Origin: Acanthochlamys bracteata | Taxonomy: Eukaryota > Streptophyta > Magnoliopsida > Pandanales > Velloziaceae | Length of the DNA stretch: 64,000 nt | NCBI GenBank assembly: GCA_019914995.1 | Contig: CM034132.1 | Location: 3,846,501 to 3,910,500, forward strand | Reading direction: 5' to 3' | Shown: in pieces, positions 38,857 to 48,770 of the stretch | Position numbering within the stretch: position 1 is the first letter of the stretch | Layout: each line of letters starts with the position of its first letter | Translations under genes and position numbers: made by a program | The notes under the pieces: model-generated | What the model was told of the DNA's origin: nothing | Database searches by the model: none | Seen by the model: only the letters and a program-made list of their open reading frames with translations

Positions 38857-38858
38857 TA

Positions 38859-39250
38859 GTTTTTTTTTTTTGGAGCACTTTCAGACACTTCCTACTTAGT
38901 TTATGGCCGAGGTTACCTCCAAATTCAATCTCAACTGTTGAATATAAAAAATTATAAGTTAGAAACCTATTTATAAAATTTTAACTCAATCGAATCAGAA
39001 ATTCACCTCCATCCGTTTAATTGATCAAATAACAAAATATAAAAAAATTTAAAAATATATATAGTATTATTTCTGTCATTTTGATCAAATGATCGGATGG
39101 AGATGAATTCGTGATCCGATTGAGCCGAAAGTTTATGTGTAGTCTTCTAACTCATAATTGTTCATATACAAAGTTGGAGATTAGGTTTGAAGATTATTCC
39201 GGTCATAAACCGGAGAGTGCCAAGAAGTATTTCTACCATTCTCTCTCTAT
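38859..39250. repeat. Snapback MITE, copy 4
   Basis: A foldback block of about 390 bp adjoining a (TA)n tract at about 38834-38858. The left arm holds AACTGTTGAATATAAAAAAT and AACTCAATCGAATCAGAAAT. The right arm holds GATCCGATTGAGCCGAAAGT and TTCATATACAAAGTTGGAGA. Its end CTCTCTCTATATATAT runs into TA-rich DNA. Confidence 0.65.
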
Positions 39251-40440
39251 ATATATTTTAGTGATATATAATTTAGTTATTTTTTAATATATTCTAAAAT
39301 ATTGTTTTCGTTAATGCAAAAAAAATAAAAAAATATTGTAATAAAAAGCAGTGCAAAATATGCTTTGGCACACACCCGCTGAATCTTTTACATCTCTAGT
39401 ATAACAATTGGATCAACTTAATTAATCATTTTGTCATCGAGAGCATGTAACGGTTTGAACCCTCCTTAATTATGCATGCGTCACTAAAAGTACAAACGAA
39501 AATCATTCTAAAGGAAGGCAGGCACATGTAAACAAACACAGCTGCAAGCCTGCTAGTATTATACGGTACACAAACCAACACATTAAACATTAGACATTAT
39601 ACATATGAAGCATCCAGCAGCAGCCCATATTCTCCAAGCATCCAAATTCGACAATAACAATCACAATATCAAACATTATACTAAATAGTTTGAATCTAGT
39701 AGCGAATGCCCACAACTGAAATCGACCGATCAACGTACAGACAAAGAGTTTGCATTCAATCACATGTCCAAGCTAGAAATCACTGAATTTGAAGATAGGG
39801 AAGGCTTCGGCAAAGTAAGGAAATAGTTTTCTACAACTCTGTATGGTTCAACTGCCGACGGAAAGTTCAGGTGGAAGTTAAGGTGTTGCTCAGATAGCTT
39901 AATTCGGCATAACTGAAGTAGGGAATATAAAATAGAGAGTGAGGGGAAAATCTTTGGGACACTCAACAGCAAGAATTGATCGGATCCGGCTCGTGCATGC
40001 AAATGCACCCGGCTAGTCGATCGGTGATATAGAGCTGCAGCGAAACTTGTAGTGGAAGAGAGAAGCCAGAGGTGAACTCTAAAGGTTGCCGGAGATGGAA
40101 GGGAAGATTGCCCGCCGCAAGTTTACGTTATTCGAGAAGAAAGAAAAACGATAGGAAAAAAAAATGTACAACTAGAAAGTTAAGATTACAAGGACGATGA
40201 GAGGACTGGAATAATTGAAATATCACCCAAAAGACTAGATAATTTAGGTAAGTAAAAACTTTTTTCCTTTAATTTTAACCGTCGTAAATTTATCTAGGTA
40301 GTTGGGTCGTCTGGTCGAGAAAACTGCCCCAATCAAAATAGGTCCAAACGATTCGCTTGTACAAACTGTTCTTTGCAGATCCGAACTAATTTTGGTTTCC
40401 AAGTCAATGGTTCGCGAATCAACATAGACGGTTCAGTTTC
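39251..40440. other. Intergenic, transcript-like but no gene called
   Basis: The segment from about 39560 to 40150 is less AT-rich than its surroundings, and an 82-codon frame exists on the minus strand, but it has no recognisable domain or splice pattern. I do not call a gene. Confidence 0.4.
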
Positions 40441-40447
40441 CGCTGTT

Positions 40448-40940
40448 TATAAAGTACCATCAAAGTACATTAATTTTGCACTTCTAAGCATATACATTTA
40501 TTTTACTTCAGGTCAGTCAAGATCTAACTTCTAACTATGTTTATCTAATTTTTAAAATTTTATTTTAATTTTTTATTTTTCAATAAACTTTTGTAATATT
40601 TAAAAATTTTATTTAAAAGTTAAAAATGTAGATAAAATTTTTTTAATTATTTTTAGATAAAAAAATGAGCTCGTTTTTTTAAAATTTCAAAGTAAGCTTT
40701 ATCAAGTACCATCAAACTATACTATTTTGCAATTCTAAGCACATATATTTATTTTACTTTAAGTCAGTCAAATCCAACTTCTGATTATGTTTATCACTAA
40801 TTTTTAAAATTTTATTTCAACTTCTTATTTTCAATAAACTTTTACAATATTTTAAAATTTTATTTAAAAGTTAAAAGGTGTAGATAAATTTTTTTTCTTA
40901 TTTTCTAGATAAAAAGATAAGTTTGTTTTTCGAAAATTTC
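40448..40940. repeat. Two-copy tandem duplication of about 245 bp
   Basis: Units start at about 40450 and 40696. Both carry AAGTACCATCAAA, TTTTGCA(C/A)TTCTAAGCA, ATTTATTTTACTT and TTATTTAAAAGTTAAAA, then an AT-rich MITE-like core. Confidence 0.7.
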
Positions 40941-40974
40941 AAAATAAGCTCTATTTATATACTTGGGGGACCTA

Positions 40975-41432
40975 AACATCACATCAAAAAACTGCTGAGA
41001 GATTCCTTCTTATCACAAACAGTAGTAACAGGACATGACCACTGACGTGGTTTGACGAGACGTTCTGTCTTGTAGCTATTATTGTAATAGCATAGTGATA
41101 AGATTTCCATGCATTATTGTACCTAGCCACTATGTATCAGGGGCCACGTAGATTAGTAGAGTTTTGTCATTAGTTAGTGATATTTTATCATTATACTATG
41201 TTCATATGAATATGTCGGCCACTAGCACAAGATAAGGCTTATGGGATACGCCACTGCGATCCCTTGTAAATACTATAAATATGGGGCTTCCCCCCTTAGT
41301 TGAGGACACCCCACATACCACTTGTGAATAAACCTAAAACTTTGGTTTACATCTCTCATCTTCCTCTGTTTAATTTTCTTCCAACCTTTCTCCTTCCGCC
41401 GCCCGGCTATCTAGATCCAGGTCATAGCAATT
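40975..41432 (+). repeat. Divergent LTR-like repeat with promoter, pararetrovirus-related
   Basis: Homologous to, but clearly diverged from, the terminal repeats at 43568 and 48011. Shared words include CATCACATCA, GCATTATTGTACCTAGCCAC and ATGTCGGCCACTAG. A TATAAATA box (41274-41281) is followed by a leader and AATAAA at about 41328. It directly precedes a primer-binding site. It probably represents a related subfamily whose 3' portion is gone. Confidence 0.6.
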
Positions 41433-41445
41433 TGGTATCAGAGCC
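41433..41445 (+). other. tRNA-Met primer-binding site
   Basis: TGGTATCAGAGCC, a perfect complement to the 3' end of plant initiator tRNA-Met, at the downstream edge of the divergent LTR-like repeat. Confidence 0.85.
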
Positions 41446-42142
41446 GTAGATCGTCTAAACCACATCGTGTATCTTCTTTGTGCATCTAACGTCGTCTATC
41501 AGAGATTTGGAGCTTAACAAGTAAAAGCTGGAGGTTTGCTTTGACAGAACTGGTATGGCTTCCTTCACAATATCGTTTGGTTTTCCTAACATCATGCTAG
41601 TCTTAGTTGCAGGAAGTGTTGTCGTTATTTGCTTATAGTATTGTAAGAAAATGGTAAGTTGAGAAACTTACAGTTCAATGGTACCTTCTTCGATCTTGAG
41701 CTACTACGCCACGGAGTAGAAAACGAACCATGGCTGTGCTCGGTACTTCTGAAGCAGGGGTATAGACTAGGGGTTCAAGATACTTCCTAGAGAGAAGTTG
41801 AGATTGAAGCTGAGCTCTGACACGAAAGCCACCGTCAGGGGTGCTCTGTTTAGCCGGAGGTATTTGGGTCAAACCTAGTGAGAGGTTGAAGAAGAATGCC
41901 TGAGAACTGTTCGTTTTGATCTTTATTGATTTCTTATATGATTATAGCAAATAGACGAATATATGCTCTAAGCTAACTGTGCAGGTCTAACCAAAGAAGG
42001 AAGGAACTGTCAAAGAAATATTAGGGTCAAATACAGAGGATACCTATGATCAAGGATCAATTCACATAGTATACCTATGGACAGAAATGTTCATATTTCC
42101 TCACCAGGAAAGCAAGCGTCTCTATAGAGACCAAATCTGCAT

Positions 42143-42301
42143 CCGGTTACTAAGCCCATATAACTCTTGGCTAAAGTATACTGGAAATACACCACCTGGT
42201 TACTGAGCCTAGATAACTCTTGGCTAAAGTATACTAGGAATACAACATCTGGTTACTGAGCCTGGATAACTCTTGGCTAAAGTATACTGGAAATACAATA
42301 C
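42143..42301. repeat. 53-bp tandem repeat, three copies
   Basis: Units start at 42143, 42196 and 42249 and share GGTTACTGAGCCTAGATAAC and CTTGGCTAAAGTATACT. The opposite arm of the inverted repeat (about 42805-42900, reverse) carries two units, so the tandem array was in the leader copy before or while the inverted repeat formed. Confidence 0.85.
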
Positions 42302-42551
42302 GCTCTTCTGAATAAGAAAACTAAAACAAAACGATCGTATGTACTACGATTGCTTCCTTTCCCACAGGAAAGAAACTCCTTCCCAACTGGAAGAGAGAAA
42401 TACTTGGAGCAAGTCTAAGTTCACAGGTGTTTACTCATAACGGGAAACATCCTGATGACTTTAGATCTCCTTATAGATAGGACAATACTCATCGAACGAT
42501 GAATAGTCTGCTGACTATTGTAGGCCTTCTCGGTCAACAAAGTCAGATGAC

Positions 42552-42572
42552 ATATATATATATATATATATA
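42552..42572. repeat. (AT)n microsatellite
   Basis: Alternating AT in the spacer of the large inverted repeat. Confidence 0.85.
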
Positions 42573-43567
42573 AATATGAGTTTGAATAAATTTCAGTATA
42601 TTTTTTGGAGTCTACCACAATAGACAAAGAAGAATATAAATACTATATATATCGTTAGGACTTTATAGTCAAAATATCCAATACGATATATACAAATATA
42701 ATATTGTTCGTATACTGCACAATTCTTACAATATCCTTTGTATCATATTTGCAGTTACACTAACGTGCTTGTTCCTCTTATCAGGAACTAGATATCGTAT
42801 TCCTAGTTATACTTTAGCCAAGAGTTATCTAGGCTCAGTAATCAGGTGGTGTATTTTCAGTATACTTTAGCCAAGAGTTATCTAGGCTTAGTAACCGGAT
42901 GCAGATTTAGTCTCTGTGGAGACGCCTGCTTTTCTGGTGAGGAAATATGAACATTTCTGTCCATAGGTATACTATGTGAATTGATCCTTGATCATAGGTA
43001 TATTATGTATTTGACCCCGATATTTCTTTGACAGTTCCTTCTTTCTTTGGTTAGACCTGCACAGTTAGCGTAAAGCATATATTCGTCTATTTGCTATAAT
43101 CATGTAAAAAATCGATAAAAATCAAAACGAACAATTCTCAGGCATTCTTCTTCAACCTCTCACTAGGTTTGACCCAAATACCTCCGGCTAAACAGAGCAC
43201 CCCTGACGGTGGCTTTCGCGTCAGAGCTCAGCCTCAATCTCAACTTCTCTCTAGGAAGTATCTTGAACCCCTAGCCTATACCCTGCTTCAGAAGTACCGA
43301 GCACAGCCATGGTTCGTTTTCTAGTCCGTGGCGTAGTAGCTCAAAATCGAAGAAGGTATCATTGAACTGTAAGTTTCTCAACTTACCATTTTCTTACAAT
43401 ACTATAAGCAAATAACGACAACACTTCCTGCAACTAAGACTAGCATGATGTTAGGAAAACCAAACGATATTGTGAAGAAAGCCATACCAGTTCTGTCAAA
43501 GCAAACCTCCAGCTTTCACTTGTTAAGCTCCAAAACTCTGATAGACGACGTGAGATGCACAAAGAAA

Positions 43568-43970
43568 AAACCGTAGCAGCATAGGCCGCAGCGAAGTGTG
43601 GTGGGACTATACATCATATCAGCATCACATCAAGCACTGCTGATGGATTCCTCCTCACATGGGCATCACGTGGGCCCGATGGGACGTCTCGTCTTATTAT
43701 ATTGATGTGACCATGTAATAGTAAAGTGATAAGATTCTGTTGCATTATTGTACTTGGCCACTATGCACATGTCGGCCACTAGTTAATGGAGTCTTATCAA
43801 GGACGCCACAGCATTCCTTTGTAACTCTATAAATAGAGGGCGCTCTCCTCCATTAAGGATCATTCTCAACCTAAATAAACGAAGATCTTCTTTAACATCA
43901 TCTTGAGCTCTTGCTGTGTTTTTAAGCTTTCCTTTTAATTTCTTTCTTTGTTTAGCTGTAGAATACAATC
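43568..43970 (+). repeat. 5' terminal direct repeat (LTR-like) of pararetrovirus-like unit
   Basis: About 400 bp that recurs in direct orientation at 48011-48409. Shared start AACCGTAGCAGCATAGGCC, shared end GTAGAATACAATCTG. It contains TATAAATA at 43828-43835 and AATAAA at about 43874, so it has both promoter and polyadenylation signals. By eye the two copies differ at roughly two to three dozen positions, mostly C/T and G/A transitions, plus a few small indels, so the unit is old. No TG...CA termini and no target duplication were found, which is unusual for a true LTR. Confidence 0.85.
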
Positions 43971-43983
43971 TGGTATCAGAGCC
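43971..43983 (+). other. tRNA-Met primer-binding site
   Basis: TGGTATCAGAGCC lies exactly where the 5' direct repeat ends, as in LTR retroelements. Caulimoviridae also prime minus-strand synthesis from initiator tRNA-Met at this sequence. Confidence 0.9.
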
Positions 43984-44463
43984 TTGGTGCGTGGAGCTCC
44001 GAAGCTTGGCGATTTCGGTAAGCTTTCCTTTCTTTTGTGTTTTTTATTTACCTAACATCATGGTAGCTTAAATTGCAGGAAGATGTTCCGCTGTTTGCCT
44101 GTAGTATTGCGGAAAATGGTAAGTTGATGAACTTCTAGTTCAAATGCACCTTCTATGATCTCGATCCACTACGCCACGGAGTAGAAAACGATCTATAACT
44201 ATGCTCGGTACTTCTGAAGCAGGGGTATAGGCTAGGGGTTCAAGATACTTCCTACAGAGAAGTTGATATTGAGGCTGAGCTCTGACGCGAAAGCCAACGT
44301 CAGGAGTGCTCTGTTTAGCCGGAGGTACTTGGGTCAAACCTGGTGAGAGATCGGATGAAGAATGCCTGAGAACTGTTAGTTTTGATTTTTATCAACTTTT
44401 TGCAATATGATGGTAATAGCTGAACATCTCCTACAAGCTACTACTTGCAGGTACAACCATAAC
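43984..44463 (+). promoter_or_regulatory. Leader with predicted 332-bp intron
   Basis: Non-coding leader between primer site and first ORF. A strong donor (AATG|GTAAGT, intron from 44119) and acceptor (ACTTGCAG, to 44450) define an intron. The homologous copy at 41.6 kb has the same pair at 41654 and 41984 (331 bp). Splicing would remove the ATG at 44407 and leave the ATG at 44464 to open the first frame. Leader splicing is known in some Caulimoviridae; here it is predicted from sequence only. Confidence 0.55.
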
Positions 44464-44706
44464 ATGGAAAGCGCTGCCATAGCAGTCGTTGAAGACACCT
44501 ATAGGGGTCAATATGGTCTAAACAAATATCATTATGAACATACAGTTCATATTCCCACAACAGGGAATGTCTACACAGAGATAACATCTGGGGTCTACAA
44601 CTACATTGTAGATATGCTCCAGGAAATAAAAAATGATATCAAATCTATAAAGACCTTATGGACACCAGTTGCAAAGCCAAGGGATACCACGGCTAAACTG
44701 CACTGA
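44407..44706 (+). CDS. Small coiled-coil-like protein of the pararetrovirus-like unit
   Basis: An intact open frame of 99 codons from the first ATG, or 80 codons from the ATG at 44464 (preferred if the leader intron is spliced). The C-terminal half (YNYIVDMLQEIKNDIKSIK) has heptad-like spacing of hydrophobic residues. Small coiled-coil proteins are common in Caulimoviridae (virion-associated proteins), but I see no specific motif. It ends 10 bp before the coat-like frame, in a compact polycistronic arrangement. It is the only frame of the unit without a break. Confidence 0.5.
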   Translation: MMVIAEHLLQATTCRYNHNMESAAIAVVEDTYRGQYGLNKYHYEHTVHIPTTGNVYTEITSGVYNYIVDMLQEIKNDIKSIKTLWTPVAKPRDTTAKLH

Positions 44707-44715
44707 AAAAATAAT

Positions 44716-46520
44716 ATGGTGAGATATTCTTCTGAAAAGAAGAATAAACTCAACATAGAAGAAATCGATCGTATTTACTACGATTGTTTCCTTTCCCTAC
44801 AGGAAAAGGAATTGGCTGGAGAAATTAATCCGGTAGATGTTTATTCGTACTACGAAAAACATTCTTGGGCAGTAAATTTCTTCCGGTACAAAAATAACTC
44901 TTCATATGAAGATATTGAATTTGAACAAAACTCGCAATTTTCCGATGAGTCCGATACATCGGACGTAGTTGAATACAAATTGTTCATGAATGAACAAGGT
45001 GAAGCTAGCGGGTCCGCCCTAATGCTATCTTCACCCGAAATGTATTCACAATATCAGGGTATGCATCCACAGATGCACCTGCAGGAGACGCATCCACAGA
45101 TGCCTCCGCAGGCAATTCCTGCACAACAAACACCCCCACCGGAAATTCCAACGGCGGAAGCATATCGGCCTCCGGATCCATTACCGAAAATGCTTAGATT
45201 TGCTTCGAGATCGGATTGGATTCAGCTCCACTCCTCGAGAAGGGGAATAGGGAACCAACCAAATCCATCTATACAAAACTATAGTCCCACAGGACTAACC
45301 TTCAATATCGATAAAATACCCCATCGATATATGAAGGATTACATCTCAAATTGGACCCAACGAATATTGGGGACAATATGGGTTCTTTCAGCTTTGACGA
45401 CGAATGAATACATTCGCTTCACAACAAGTTTCTGGGAGGGAGACGCACTAGCATGGCTAGAAAGTCTCGACAAAAGCTGTCCACAGACTGTTGCTAAAAT
45501 CAGGAGTATCCCAAAAACTGAGGCACTACCCCGATTGATGAATATCCTCTTAGCAAATTTCACTCGAGAAACTGCTATAGAAGGGAAAAATCATGAAAAA
45601 AGCTGTTCCAAATAAAACTATGCGACATTTATATGTTAGAAGAATTTGCTTCTGAATACATCGGTCTCATTTTTCGACTTGGAACAACAGAACAAAAGAA
45701 TTTCTGGATCAAAAGATTTTTTACAAAAATCCCTAGTCCATGGAATAAACTTATACAGACAACTTATGATCAGCTTCGGGCTACAGCTTAAACAACTGAT
45801 CATTCCACAGGTCTTTTAAAAAAGGCTTGTATGGAAACAATGGAGAAAGTCTGTGAGCAAGCAAAGGCTCAAAGACAAATCAAACATACAAAACTTGAGT
45901 ACAATTGCTGTACCAAGTATACAGTCAATACAAACCAAGACTTTGGCTATCCTCCAAAATATGAAATATGGGATAAAGCTCTCAAAAAGCAGGACCCTAA
46001 ATTTCGTATTACTCGGAGAAATTGGAAACCATATGAGAAAAGGAAAATCCAAACGGAGAAGAAATTCTCTGATAGGAAATTCCTAGATAAAGAAAAATTC
46101 AAATCTTGTTGCAAATGCTTCAAATGTGATCAGAAAGAATACTTCACAAGAGAATGTCTCACTCAGATCAGAAGCATAACACGTAGTGATATCGATCAAT
46201 ACGGTATCCATATCGGAACCGTGAAAGATATCTCAAACAACAATGACTCCTCAGAATATGAGGTTGAATCTATTTGTTCGGATACATCCGACGATAATTC
46301 AGTAGAAAACCTAAGGATGAATATGTTCACCATAAATCATACAATGAATGTGGTGAAAGTTACACAATTGAGCAAACACTCAATACTCCCAAAAAAGGAG
46401 AAAGCAAACTCCCCAGGCTATACATTATATGCCAGGAAAAATATTAAATTGAAAAGGTACCGAACAACTGAGATATATTTGGATCTAATTATCCAGACCC
46501 GTTCGGATACTTTAGGATAA
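44716..46520 (+). pseudogene. Decayed coat/gag-like protein with zinc knuckle, Caulimoviridae-related
   Basis: Frame 1 (44716-45615) has an acidic N-terminus, a Gln/Pro/His/Met-rich repeat (QMHLQETHPQMPPQ) and a capsid-like core (EYIRFTTSFWEGDALAWLE). A frameshift near 45600 and a stop near 45790 break it. It resumes at 45831-46520 with a Lys-rich stretch, a CxCx2C zinc-knuckle start at about 46110 and an acidic Ser/Asp-rich tail. In the knuckle the position that should be His is Tyr (codon 46140-46142). The arrangement capsid core, basic region, knuckle, acidic tail is that of caulimovirid coat proteins; a retrotransposon gag is the alternative. It lies upstream of the movement-protein frame, the reverse of the order in most genera. 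Confidence 0.65.
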
Positions 46521-46608
46521 TCCATAATATACCCAAACATACGAAAAATAATATGTTTATAACACAGAGTATTATCTACTAGTAGTCAAGACCAATGTAC
46601 TAATCTTA

Positions 46609-47981
46609 ATGAAAAGTACAAATCTTGATGACAGGGATTATGAGATTGAACAAAGAGACCCAATAGGACTCCTTGTAATACATAAATACGAGGACCTTCC
46701 GATAATAAAGGAAGAACTCGAAGATATTGAAATCTGCTCTCCACAAAGAGCATTCATGCACTCTCCACAGAGAATTTCAACTAGCAGCACCCCACAAAGG
46801 GCCGCGACTTGAACTCGTTCCCCATTAAGGGCCGAGGCTTCTAGCTCTACTCCCGCTAATATATCTAAAGAAGGAGGAGATATATTTCGAGAGTATAGGC
46901 TATACATGTTCAAATTCTCTTCCGAACCGGAAGAAACAATACATCCGAGTATTCAAGATAGCATGGATGAACAATTCGAAGTCACCGATGAAGATCTTAA
47001 AAGACTCAAAGAGACAATTCCTCATTCTGACAAGAGGGAAATTTACAAACCCCCCTCTTTCAGATCAAGATTCCTCAATAGGCATACATATATTTTCGAA
47101 CGGATGCAGGGAAATATTGAATTAAAAGGTGATGAAGATTTATCTTCCATCAGCCTTTTAAACTAAAACAAAATTGAAAAACTCCGTGATAAATACTCGA
47201 GAATGGAATACATACATATTGGGCTAATACAGCTCAAAATCACGGTTCTCTTTAGATCCGGGATTGATACACCTATAATGGTGGTATGTATGGATGAGAG
47301 GATTGTTAACAACCCTCTAAACAGTATCATTGGCGGAGCTAAATCTAATTTAGCAAACCGTCTATTTGGTGTCACTATACATCCAAACTTTTGTATAAGT
47401 TTGGAAGATCAACATATAGATAAATTTGCACTTTATCTGTAAAACTCCAAGGGATAGAGCTCTTAACAGGCTCAAAAATACTTGGAATACAATAGGAACA
47501 CTGTATGGCTTTGAATGATACATCTACATTAAAGTCAGTAACTCCAAAAGAGTTTGTCAAACTATTCGAAGTTGGAATAGGTAAAACTATTCAACTAATA
47601 TTAGTTGACATAAGACACTTAAAGTTGGATAATGACATGCAGCTATTCCTAAAAACCCTAAAGCCAAAACCTCTAATGCCAATTGAGTACTTCACAGCTT
47701 CAGGAAATACAATCTCGTCTGTGATCAAGCATACCAATCCTAACGAAGCATCCACCTCAACAAACGTACCACCACAAGGGGTAACAAGGTCCGTTTCATC
47801 TCTATCTTCCCGCAGATAGGCAGACGTAGAACTCACTCCAGAAACTCTACACGACATCCATCGTTTAAGCTTCAAGGCAGATGATCCAATTGAAGGAAGA
47901 ACAATAAAACTCCTTGAGCGACAAAGGGCAGATAAAGTGGTAGTCAAAGTATCACTATCCAAGATAAGCACACACGAATAA
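46609..47981 (+). pseudogene. Decayed 30K-type movement protein, Caulimoviridae-related
   Basis: The sequence reads through in one frame from 46609 to 47442 with stops at 46810-46812 and 47164-47166. It then shifts frame near 47440 and continues to 47981 with stops near 47490 and at 47817-47819. The core at 47203-47390 has the 30K signature: YIHIGLIQLKI, FRSGIDTP, then CMDERI with the hallmark Asp (LxDxR-like), then a small hydrophobic stretch and FCISLEDQ. Such proteins move virus particles or nucleic acid through plasmodesmata and are absent from ordinary retrotransposons. The N-terminal part has a short SPQR-type repeat (SPQRAFMHSPQR). Inactive as it stands. Confidence 0.75.
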
Positions 47982-48010
47982 GACAAGAAGACTGGTACAT
48001 CCACCATGAG

Positions 48011-48409
48011 AAACCGTAGCAGCATAGGCCGCAGCGAAGCGTGGTGGGACCATACATCACATCAGCATCACATCCAGCTGATGGATTCCTCCTCATATGG
48101 GCATCACATGGACCTGATGGGACGTCTCGTCTTATTATATTGATGTGACTATGTAAAAGTAAAGTGATAAGATTCTTTTGTATTATTGTACCTGGCCACT
48201 ATGCACATGTCGACCACTAGTTAGTGGAGTCTTATCAGGGACGCCACAGCATTTCTTTGTAACTCTATAAATAGAGGGCGCTCTCCTCCATTGAGGATCA
48301 CCCTCAACCTAAATAAACGAAGATCTTCTTTAACATTCTCTTGAGCTTTGCTGTATTCTTAAGCTTTTCTTTTAATTTCTTTCTTTGTTTAACCGTAGAA
48401 TACAATCTG
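48011..48409 (+). repeat. 3' terminal direct repeat of pararetrovirus-like unit
   Basis: Direct copy of 43568-43970 with TATAAATA at 48266-48273. It lies 30 bp after the end of the movement-protein frame. The match to the 5' copy breaks off just where the primer site begins in the 5' copy (ATACAATCTG then GTATCAG in one, AGAGATG in the other). Confidence 0.85.
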
Positions 48410-48770
48410 AGAGATGTAAAAATAGGTCCGATTAAACATTCTAACTAGTTGCGCCAAGTTATAATCCACTAGGCCTATAAATAGTACTAAAAAAGGATTG
48501 GATTAATCAAGTATATTATAATAGGTGGTATCGGATCAAATTTTTTTGTCAAACATGCGGCTCGGATGTGTGGTCAGCATTCAAAAATTTAACCATCGAT
48601 AGAAAGTCAATTTTTGACCATTAATTTAATCAAAAATAATATTTTATTAATTAATAAAATAATATAATAATAATAAAATATAAATTATAAAATTAAATCG
48701 GATTGATGAATCGGATTAGATTATTAATTTATCAACCAAAAATCGAACCGACTCAGCCCTAATGCTATAA
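48410..48770. repeat. Repeat related to GGATCGGATT-type MITEs
   Basis: Non-coding AT-rich block with TCGGATTGATGAATCGGATT and ATCGAACCGACTCAGCCCTA near its right end, words like those in the Mutator-like MITEs. Boundaries and family membership are uncertain. Confidence 0.3.

Larger units (their letters stand above)
41474..43566. repeat. Large inverted repeat of pararetrovirus-like leader (foldback)
   Basis: The left arm (about 41474-42260, forward) and right arm (about 42790-43566, reverse) are near-identical inverted copies of one roughly 780-bp sequence. The spacer is about 530 bp. Examples: 41750 GGGGTATAGACTAGGGGTTC against the complement of GAACCCCTAGCCTATACCC at 43264. The sequence is the same leader that follows the primer site at 43971. 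The left arm continues into a fragment of the coat-like frame (CGTATGTACTACGATTGCTT near 42337, against 44769). Read-through transcription would give a very long hairpin RNA. Confidence 0.85.

Noticed and set aside
39760..40008. 82-codon minus-strand frame in a less AT-rich stretch
   Set aside because: No domain, no homology I recognise and no exon partners. It may be part of a non-coding transcript but is not supported as a gene.
41675..41872. 65-codon antisense frame repeated at 44140-44337 and, in the inverted arm, on the plus strand near 43170
   Set aside because: The frames begin with TTG rather than ATG, lie inside the predicted leader intron, and most differences between copies change the amino acid. 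Similarity is explained by shared ancestry of the leader, not by protein selection.
43568..48409. Interpretation as an ordinary Ty3/gypsy LTR retrotransposon
   Set aside because: No protease, RT, RNase H or integrase frame is present between the repeats, and the second frame has the 30K movement-protein signature, which gypsy elements lack.
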